Source: Candidatus Tityobacter terrigena
GTDB lineage: Bacteria > Vulcanimicrobiota > Vulcanimicrobiia > Vulcanimicrobiales > Vulcanimicrobiaceae
Assembly (NCBI GenBank): GCA_003156715.1
Contig: PMHO01000011.1
Span: 27,971-81,692, forward strand
Length of the DNA: 53,722 nucleotides
Direction of reading: 5' to 3'
In this document: piece by piece, positions 45,281-51,650 of the stretch
Numbering within the stretch: position 1 is the first letter of the stretch
Layout: each line of letters opens with the position of its first letter
Notes under the pieces: model-generated
Told to the model about the DNA's origin: nothing
The model's input: the letters and a program-made list of their open reading frames with translations, nothing else
The model's database searches: none
Program-made: the position numbers and the translations under genes

Positions 45281-46870
45281 ATGAGAAGTTCTGCTGCGAC
45301 GACGTGCCGCAATGTCCTGTGCGTCTTCCCACGCTATGCGCCGTCGTTCGGAACGTTCGAATACGCCTACCCGATCGTGGGCGTCAAGGCGTTCATGCCG
45401 CCGCAGGGCATCCTTTTGATCGCCGCTTATTTGCCCGAGTCGTGGGGCGTGCGGTTCGTCGACGAAAACGTTCGTCGCGCGAGCCCGGCCGACTTTCAAT
45501 GGGCCGACGCGGTCTTCGTGAGCGGCATGCACATTCAGCGTCCACAGATCGAGGACATCAATCGGCGCGCGCACCTCGCAGGCAGGGTAACGGTGCTCGG
45601 CGGCCCGTCGGTCTCCGGCTGTCCCGAATATTATCCTGATTTCGACTACTTGCACGTCGGCGAGCTTGGCGATGCGACCGACGAATTGATCGCGCGGCTC
45701 GAGCGCAGCGTCGCCCGGCCGGTTCAGCAGGTGCGCCTCGAAACCAAAGAGCGCCTGCCGCTGGCCGACTTCCCGCTTCCGGCATACCACCATCTCGATG
45801 TCTCGCAGTACTTCCTAGGCAGCGTGCAGTTTTCCAGCGGCTGTCCTTACCGCTGCGAATTCTGCGACATTCCCGAGCTCTACGGCCGTAATCCGCGACT
45901 GAAGACGCCGGAGCAGATCGTGGCCGAACTCGACGTCATTTTGGCCAACGGCGGAGATCAGCGCGCGATCTACTTCGTCGACGACAACTTCGTCGGCAAC
46001 CGCAAGGCCGCCAAAGAGCTCCTGCCGCACTTGATCGCTTGGCAGCGCCGCAACGGCTTCGCGGTCCAGCTCGCGTGCGAGGCGACGCTCAACATCGCGA
46101 AGTCGCCCGAACTGCTCGAGATGATGCGCGAGGCATATTTCTGTACGATCTTCTGCGGCATCGAAACCCCCGACCCGCAAGCGCTGCACGCCATGGCCAA
46201 AGATCAGAACAACATGATGCCGGTGATGGAAGCCTTGCGGATCATCCACAGCTACGGAATCGAAGTCGTATCGGGAATCATCATGGGTCTGGATAGCGAC
46301 ACGCCGCAGACGGCCGACCGCATCCTCGACTTCATCGAAGATTCGAACATCCCGCTGCTCACGATCAACCTGCTGCAGGCACTGCCGCGAACCCCGCTCT
46401 ACCGTCGCCTCCAGGCCGAGGGAAGGATCGTCGAGGAGCCGGGTCGCGAGTCGAACGTCGATTTCAAGTTGCCCTACGATCAGACGGTGGCGATGTGGCG
46501 CCGTACTTTTTCGACGGCGTATCGGCCCGAAGCGATCTACCGGCGCTTCGCGTACCACGTCGATCACGTTTTTCCCAAGCGCATCAAGCCGCCGGCCAGC
46601 AAGCAGCGCGTCAACCCGCGCAACATCCGCTATGCGATCGGTTTGCTCGCCAACTTATTCGTGCGCGTCGGCGTGCTCAGCGATTATCGCGACGTTTTCT
46701 GGAAGATGGCGCGCAAGGCGCTGGCCAAAGGCGACGTCGAGAGCTTGATCCACGTCGGATTGGTTAGCCATCATCTGATCACGTTCGCGCGCGAGGCCGG
46801 GGCCGGCCGGCGCAACGCGTCGTTCTACTCCGAGAACCTGCCCGGCGCGGAGCTAATCGAGGCTTCGTAG
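45281..46870 (+). CDS. hpnP: Hopanoid C-2 methylase HpnP (B12-binding radical SAM)
   Basis: Methylates C-2 of hopanoids, giving 2-methylhopanoids. The 529-residue protein has an N-terminal cobalamin-binding half (VLCVFPRYAPSFGTFEYAYP, FMPPQGILLIAAYLP), the radical SAM motif CPYRCEFC with Cys188, Cys192 and Cys195, and the family-specific stretches DYLHVGELGDATDELIARL, FVDDNFVGNRKAAKELLPHL and GIEVVSGIIMGLDSDTP. The C-terminal region with DVESLIHVGLVSHHLITFAREA is also typical. Its place beside squalene synthase supports the call over a general B12 radical SAM methylase; HpnR, the C-3 enzyme, looks different. ATG start; its ribosome-binding region may be paired in a hairpin. Confidence 0.85.
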   Translation: MRSSAATTCRNVLCVFPRYAPSFGTFEYAYPIVGVKAFMPPQGILLIAAYLPESWGVRFVDENVRRASPADFQWADAVFVSGMHIQRPQIEDINRRAHLAGRVTVLGGPSVSGCPEYYPDFDYLHVGELGDATDELIARLERSVARPVQQVRLETKERLPLADFPLPAYHHLDVSQYFLGSVQFSSGCPYRCEFCDIPELYGRNPRLKTPEQIVAELDVILANGGDQRAIYFVDDNFVGNRKAAKELLPHLIAWQRRNGFAVQLACEATLNIAKSPELLEMMREAYFCTIFCGIETPDPQALHAMAKDQNNMMPVMEALRIIHSYGIEVVSGIIMGLDSDTPQTADRILDFIEDSNIPLLTINLLQALPRTPLYRRLQAEGRIVEEPGRESNVDFKLPYDQTVAMWRRTFSTAYRPEAIYRRFAYHVDHVFPKRIKPPASKQRVNPRNIRYAIGLLANLFVRVGVLSDYRDVFWKMARKALAKGDVESLIHVGLVSHHLITFAREAGAGRRNASFYSENLPGAELIEAS

Positions 46871-46909
46871 CCGAACGCCGGGCGGCTGGACGCAGTCCAA
46901 GTTGTCAGC

Positions 46910-46967
46910 TTTGACAGATGGTTCTGGTTTTGACAGATTTGACAGCAGCGTAAGCGCCGCCTAAACT
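46910..46967 (+). promoter_or_regulatory. Triple TTTGACAGAT repeat and promoter of the ATPase gene
   Basis: TTTGACAGAT is seen at 46910-46919 and 46929-46938, and a third copy, TTTGACAGCA, at 46938-46947. The TTGACA cores start at 46911, 46930 and 46939, spaced 19 and 9 bases. The last TTGACA (46939-46944) forms a consensus -35 with a 17-base spacer to TAAACT (46962-46967). The GTG start follows six bases after the -10, so the message should have almost no leader. Nearby, GTTGTCAGC at 46901 is partly the reverse of the same core. The repeats suggest regulator binding around the -35. Confidence 0.55.
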
Positions 46968-46973
46968 CAGACG

Positions 46974-48176
46974 GTGACGGCCGCCCTAGAGAACCCGTTC
47001 CGGACCGCGCCCGGCAGCCTGCCGCCCGTCTTCGCCGGTCGCGACGGCGAATTGAGCGCGGCCCGCTACGCGACGAGTCTGACTGCTTCGGGCGGAGCGG
47101 CGCAGCCGATCGTGTTCACGGGTCTGCGCGGAATGGGCAAGACGGCGCTCCTGCGCCAATGCGTGGCCGAAGCCGAGGCTCGGCGCGGGGTCGTCTTGTA
47201 CTCGGAAGCGTCGCGCGAGAACCCGCTTTCGTCTTCGCTTCGGCGCAGTCTGGAACACGCCAAGACGCGTTTTCGTTCGATCCCACGCAAGATTCAAACG
47301 GCCCTCGAGGCCGCAATCAAGTCGCTCCCCGAAGCAACCTACGAGCTTCCGAGCGATCTCGGAGGCATCAAGCTCGCGCCGCCCTCCCTTGCGCCGCGCC
47401 GCGAATCATTTGTCGAAGCGCTCGAGACGCTCAACGCCGAGGTGCGCCGCGACCACCGTTTCCTGCTGATCGCAATCGACGAATTGCAGGAAGGACACGT
47501 CAAGGATCTCTTGGTTCTCGTTGAGTTCGTCCACTTAACCGCGGGAACGAGCGAGCCGGCGCTCTTCCTCGGGGCAGGACTGCCGGACACCCCACGTCAT
47601 CTGCACGCCGTTCGCACGTATACCGAGCGCTGGCGCTACTTTCGCATCGGATTGCTGACGCCGCCCGAGACGGCGCTCGCCGTCGAGTCGCCCGCGCGGG
47701 CCCAAGGGGTGACGTTTGAGGACGCCGCAGTTGCGCGCATCGTGGAGGAGAGTGCCGGCTATCCGTTCTTCGTTCAGGAATACGCCTCGGCCGCCTGGCT
47801 CCAGCACCGTGGAAAGCGCGTGACTCTCGCGGACGTCCAAGCAATCGCGCCCGGTGTGCGGCGCATTCTCGAGGACGGCTTCTACGACGAGCGATTTCGC
47901 CGCTTGACGCCGCGCGAATGCCGTTATGCGTTGGCCATGGCGGAGCTCGGAGCCGGCCCGCACACGGTTGCGGAGATCGCGCAGAGCCTAGGTGCGACGT
48001 CCGAAACGGTCAGCTCCATTCGCAATCAACTGCTCAAGAAAGACGTCGTCTACGTGCCGTCGCCGGGCTTGGTCGAGTTTCGAATGCCCCTGACCGAGCG
48101 TTACGTCGAACAGCATCGCGCGGAGCTCGCGCGCCGGGCGGCGCTGGCCGCGCCGGGATCCGCCTCGCCGGAATAG
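46974..48176 (+). CDS. AAA/STAND-like ATPase with C-terminal winged helix
   Basis: The 400-residue protein has a Walker A GLRGMGKT at 50-57 and Walker B LLIAIDEL at 164-171, with NPFRTAPGSLPPVFAGRDGEL near the start, in the manner of archaeal-type and Orc/STAND ATPases that begin with an NPF-F-GRE segment. A helix-turn-helix-like end, HTVAEIAQSLGATSETVSSIRNQLLKKDVV, lies near 325-355. Such proteins bind ATP and often DNA, but functions are rarely known. It starts with GTG just downstream of its own promoter and is followed by a TMEM175-type channel gene 13 bases later, probably in the same transcript. I see no toxin or nuclease domain. Confidence 0.8.
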   Translation: MTAALENPFRTAPGSLPPVFAGRDGELSAARYATSLTASGGAAQPIVFTGLRGMGKTALLRQCVAEAEARRGVVLYSEASRENPLSSSLRRSLEHAKTRFRSIPRKIQTALEAAIKSLPEATYELPSDLGGIKLAPPSLAPRRESFVEALETLNAEVRRDHRFLLIAIDELQEGHVKDLLVLVEFVHLTAGTSEPALFLGAGLPDTPRHLHAVRTYTERWRYFRIGLLTPPETALAVESPARAQGVTFEDAAVARIVEESAGYPFFVQEYASAAWLQHRGKRVTLADVQAIAPGVRRILEDGFYDERFRRLTPRECRYALAMAELGAGPHTVAEIAQSLGATSETVSSIRNQLLKKDVVYVPSPGLVEFRMPLTERYVEQHRAELARRAALAAPGSASPE

Positions 48177-48189
48177 TCGTTCGTATCCG

Positions 48190-48873
48190 ATGGTTCCGGT
48201 GCCACCCCCAAACGGCCCCGATGCAGCGCCTGGCCACGGCTCTGTGCAAACCGACCATGCCGAGCACTTCGCGCGCCGCCTGGAGTCATTTACCGACCTC
48301 GTCTTCGGGTTTAGCCTTTCATTCTTGGCCGGCCGGCTCATCGTCCCGGCACATGCTGAGGATCTCTTCACGCAGCCTGCGCCGTTGCTCGGCTTCGCCT
48401 TCACGTTCGCTTCAATCGCTTTCATTTGGTTCATCAGCCACCGAACCTTTCGCCAGTTCTATTCTCCGACCCCGATCGATACGTTGCTCGTGTTCGTCGA
48501 ACTCTTCGCCGTCGCGTTGCTGCCGTACGCGTTGTCGGTCGCGCTGCACTTTTATTTCTTAGCGCCGAGCGTCGTCATTTTTTACGATCTCGTTTACGGC
48601 ACGATCATGGCTTCGAACGCCCTCATTTCCTATCGCGGCTTTCGCCGTCACGCTCCGCGCTGGGATCCTACGACGCGCGGTCACCGCTGGAGGGGCGTCG
48701 TCGCCCAGACGACCGTTGCCGGCGTCTTTGCCGTCGATGCACTCGTGGCGCCCCACTCGATCCCGGCGAGCGTCATACTGTACTGGCTAATCTGGCCGTT
48801 CGTCTTCCTAACGATGCGTGTTTTCCGGCGTCCGCCGCGCTCCGCGCAGACCTCAGCCCACGAGCCGGATTGA
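48190..48873 (+). CDS. TMEM175-family (DUF1211) membrane protein
   Basis: A 227-residue protein with about six hydrophobic segments. The family hallmark, an arginine followed by an F-S/T-D filter-helix motif, appears as RRLESFTDLVFGFSLSFLAG near residues 29-48, and WFISHRTFRQF near 78-88 matches the loop after TM3. Bacterial TMEM175 proteins are potassium channels that assemble as tetramers. The canonical serine after phenylalanine is threonine here (FTD instead of FSD), a conservative change. It lies 13 bases after the ATPase gene. Confidence 0.8.
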   Translation: MVPVPPPNGPDAAPGHGSVQTDHAEHFARRLESFTDLVFGFSLSFLAGRLIVPAHAEDLFTQPAPLLGFAFTFASIAFIWFISHRTFRQFYSPTPIDTLLVFVELFAVALLPYALSVALHFYFLAPSVVIFYDLVYGTIMASNALISYRGFRRHAPRWDPTTRGHRWRGVVAQTTVAGVFAVDALVAPHSIPASVILYWLIWPFVFLTMRVFRRPPRSAQTSAHEPD

Positions 48874-48914
48874 GATTGGCCGGCATCCGCCCTTCGCCCG
48901 GGCCTTTGCAGCAA

Positions 48915-50393
48915 TCAATCGGAAGCGGGAACCCTCGTCACAGCCGGAGGTTTCCAACTCCCGTCGAGAATCGAGGGGTCTGTGCTCTTCGGCCAATACA
49001 TGCGCAGGGTGACGTTAAAGTCGCCCGCGGCGCAGGGCAGCCAATTGGATTCCTTGTCGCTTCCCGGCGAGTCGTGTTGAATGTAGATGTCGAGCGAACC
49101 GTCGACGTTGCGCCGGAACGGCATCCAACTGCTAACGGCATAGCGGTCGATCGGATTGGCGACGAAGAACGATTGCGAATCGTACATCGTCACGGACCAA
49201 AACGCGTTGACCGGCGGCGTCCGGGCCGCGTCGAAGTGGAGCACGTAGCGGTTCGCACCGTTTAACGCCTGCCCGCTGCCATCCACGAAGGCCGTTGGAT
49301 AGATGGCGTCTGCCGGAAGGTTGGCACCGAAGGCGATCAGCGCGATGAGCGCGCGGCCGGAGTAGTCCGAACCGTAATTGCCCAAGTCCGGAGGCGGGAT
49401 GTGCCAGCCGTTCAGCGATGTACCGAAGTGCTGGGACGACGCAATCCGTATCTTCTCGAGGGCGATCGTCACGGCCGTATCCAGCGCACTTGCAACGGCC
49501 GGATCCAGTTTTGACGCATCGAAGTCTTGGTTGGGAACGATCCCTATTTTCGCCACTTCCGCGAGGACGCCGGCATCGGAGGGCGGCGGCGGGTTCGATT
49601 TGAGGAGCCGTGCGAGCGCTTTGAAAAAGTCCGTACCGCGCATCGCTTCGAGTTGTGCGATCGGAGGCGTGCGCATGTCGATCCGGGGATCGACGGTGCC
49701 CTCCGGAGGTGAATACCTCGTACCGAACGCGGAGAGCGGGACGAGCTTGTAGCCGGCTTGGATGGCGTGCACGGCCGAATAGTCGCCGGGTCCGTTGGTC
49801 TGCGTGCGGCCAAGGATCCACGCGAGGTTCGTTGGCGACTTCACCTGCGACGTGCCCGGCGGCACCGTCCCGTTCCAGGCGGGACCGGTAATCACAAAGG
49901 TTTTCGCGGCCGTGCCGGTCGTTCGTTTCCCAGGCGTCGCGACGACATTGGTCCACGCGTCGAGGATCGGTAAGAGGTAGTACCGGCCGCCGGTGTCAGG
50001 CACCGACAAGACGATCGGCTCCTTCGACAGATCGAGAAATGCCGAGGAATAGAGCGTATCGACGTTCGCGCGAACGACGGTCTTGAACGCTGCCGGCGGA
50101 AAGATCTTCGCGTTGGCAAATTGGTTTATGGGAGCAGCGAACCCGCTCGTCGGAGCTCGTACGTTCGTAGCCTGCCTCATCGTCAGGTCCATGAGCACGA
50201 GAGGCATACCGTAGATGACGGCTCGTACGCCTGCTTCAAGCGCGATCGTTTCCTTGTCCGTAGCGGCGGCCGGAGGCGGCGTCGAGGTATCGGTTTGCGC
50301 TGCGGATGATAGCGTGATGGCAACGCACAGCAACGCAGCCGCCGGCACGATCGACGCGAGCGCGAGCGCCGGAATTCTTAACGCACGATGCAT
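48915..50393 (-). CDS. DUF1254/DUF1214 exported protein
   Basis: A 492-residue protein with a signal peptide (IPALALASIVPAAALLCVAI) and the two linked domains of this family: an N-terminal DUF1254 region (VIYGMPLVLMDLTMRQATN, NVDTLYSSAFLDLSKEP) and a C-terminal DUF1214 region (FGANLPADAIYPTAFVDGSG, NAFWSVTMYDSQSFFVANPIDRYAV). The family is widespread in soil bacteria, is thought to act in the periplasm and has no firmly known reaction. A TATAGG overlaps the region just before the ATG and could be a promoter or a weak ribosome site. It is transcribed alone. Confidence 0.88.
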   Translation of the reverse strand: MHRALRIPALALASIVPAAALLCVAITLSSAAQTDTSTPPPAAATDKETIALEAGVRAVIYGMPLVLMDLTMRQATNVRAPTSGFAAPINQFANAKIFPPAAFKTVVRANVDTLYSSAFLDLSKEPIVLSVPDTGGRYYLLPILDAWTNVVATPGKRTTGTAAKTFVITGPAWNGTVPPGTSQVKSPTNLAWILGRTQTNGPGDYSAVHAIQAGYKLVPLSAFGTRYSPPEGTVDPRIDMRTPPIAQLEAMRGTDFFKALARLLKSNPPPPSDAGVLAEVAKIGIVPNQDFDASKLDPAVASALDTAVTIALEKIRIASSQHFGTSLNGWHIPPPDLGNYGSDYSGRALIALIAFGANLPADAIYPTAFVDGSGQALNGANRYVLHFDAARTPPVNAFWSVTMYDSQSFFVANPIDRYAVSSWMPFRRNVDGSLDIYIQHDSPGSDKESNWLPCAAGDFNVTLRMYWPKSTDPSILDGSWKPPAVTRVPASD

Positions 50394-50531
50394 CCTATAT
50401 CGCCCAAATCGCGGCGCTTCGCCGAAGTCTAAGGCGCCCCTCTGTCCATCCTGGGCGGCAATGCTTGAAGACCCAGCTTCAGCGCTTTTCTTGAATCGAA
50501 ACTGGCGCAGCGAGGACGGTCCCAGTCGTCC

Positions 50532-51500
50532 TCAGCGATCGCGTTGCCGGTCGCGGGGATGGGAGGCGTCGTAAACTTTGCGAACGTGGGCCATCGAGAG
50601 ATTGGTGTACACCTGCGTCGAAGCGATGCTGGCGTGGCCGAGCAGTTCTTTGATCGTCATGAGGTCCGCGCCGTTTTCGAGCAGATGCGTTGCGAACGAG
50701 TGGCGCATCACGTGCGGCGAGGCGTTGACGGCGACTCCGCTCAGGCGCTGGATCTCTTTGAAAATAGCCCAGATGTGCCGAACGCCCAGGCGCTTCCCGT
50801 ACCGGCCTACGAAAAACGCCTCGTCCGCGGTTCGGGGCCGCAGGCCGAGGTAGGCGTGCATCGCCTCGCCGGCGGCGCTGTTGAAGAAGACCACGCGTTC
50901 TTTGTTGCCTTTGCCGATGACGCGCATGACCTTGCGCTCGAGGTCGACGTCCTGCAGGTTGAGTCCGGCGAGCTCCGCGCGCCGAATGCCGCTGGCGTAG
51001 AGCAGTTCCAGCATCGCGTGGTCGCGCAGGCGCTGGAAGTCGCTGCGCCCCGCCACGCGAGTCCGCAGGAGCCGGGCTACCTGTGCTTCCTTGAGGACGA
51101 CCGGCAAGCGTTTTTCCGCTTTAGGCGGCTCGATGCCGGTCATCGGGTCGTCCTCGCGCAAGCCTTCGACGACGAGGTAACGATAGAAACGCCGCAGCGC
51201 GACGAGCTTGCGGCGGACGGCGTTTGCGCGGTACCGCCGCTTGCCGCGCAGCTCCAAGACAAACCGGTTGACGTCCGTCCGCGAGGCCTGGGTCAGCCCA
51301 AGCCCCTCGCCCAGAAATCCGGCGAACATCTCCAGGTCGCGCGCGTAGGCTTCACAGGTGCGCGGCGAGCGCCCCCGGTTGAAGTGCAGAGCCGTTACGA
51401 AGCCCGAGATCAGCGGGTCCGCCGGGGTGTACAGGCTCTCGTCGGTGGTCGCGCGCCCGCGTGCTGCCGTCATGCCGCCCGACGTTCGCCTTCTCGTCAT
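50532..51500 (-). CDS. xerC: Tyrosine recombinase of the XerC/XerD type
   Basis: A 322-residue recombinase with the complete catalytic set: Arg173 in SGIRRAEL, Lys200 in GKGNKER, His263 and Arg266 in HVMRHSFATH, His289 in LLGHASI and nucleophile Tyr298 in TQVYTN. The N-terminal SAM-like domain covers about 30-115. Length and sequence match chromosome-dimer recombinases. The ATG at 51500 follows AGGAG by four bases, which supports the N-terminal extension (TRRRTSGGMTAARGRATT) not found in all relatives. No second xer gene is near. A long hairpin lies 16 bases upstream of the start. Confidence 0.92.
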   Translation of the reverse strand: MTRRRTSGGMTAARGRATTDESLYTPADPLISGFVTALHFNRGRSPRTCEAYARDLEMFAGFLGEGLGLTQASRTDVNRFVLELRGKRRYRANAVRRKLVALRRFYRYLVVEGLREDDPMTGIEPPKAEKRLPVVLKEAQVARLLRTRVAGRSDFQRLRDHAMLELLYASGIRRAELAGLNLQDVDLERKVMRVIGKGNKERVVFFNSAAGEAMHAYLGLRPRTADEAFFVGRYGKRLGVRHIWAIFKEIQRLSGVAVNASPHVMRHSFATHLLENGADLMTIKELLGHASIASTQVYTNLSMAHVRKVYDASHPRDRQRDR

Positions 51501-51515
51501 CTAACTCCTAGAATC

Positions 51516-51561
51516 GAAATTTCATGATGTAAGCCCGGCTGGGCTTACGTCATGAAATTTC
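51516..51561. repeat. 46-base near-perfect hairpin before xerC
   Basis: Two 21-base arms (51516-51536 and 51541-51561) pair with a single mismatch around a GGCT loop. The outer part is AT-rich (GAAATTTCATGA) and the inner part GC-rich (GTAAGCCC). It lies between the end of the RND gene and xerC, both on the - strand. No T-run follows on either side, so a simple terminator is unlikely. A second overlapping palindrome, ATGAAATTTCAT, occurs at 51552-51563. Confidence 0.85.
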
Positions 51562-51650
51562 ATGGCTTCCCTGGGCTGGCGAAGTCTGTGGGGGCAGGCC
51601 GCGACCCGGCACGGCTTTCCAGCACTGGGTGGGGACGTGGCCTTCAGGTG

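Noticed and set aside
51516..51561. The hairpin as an integron attC or a dif site
   Set aside because: attC sites are longer with mismatched, unpaired bases and are followed by cassettes; dif sites are 28 bases with 11-base arms and a 6-base centre. Neither fits.
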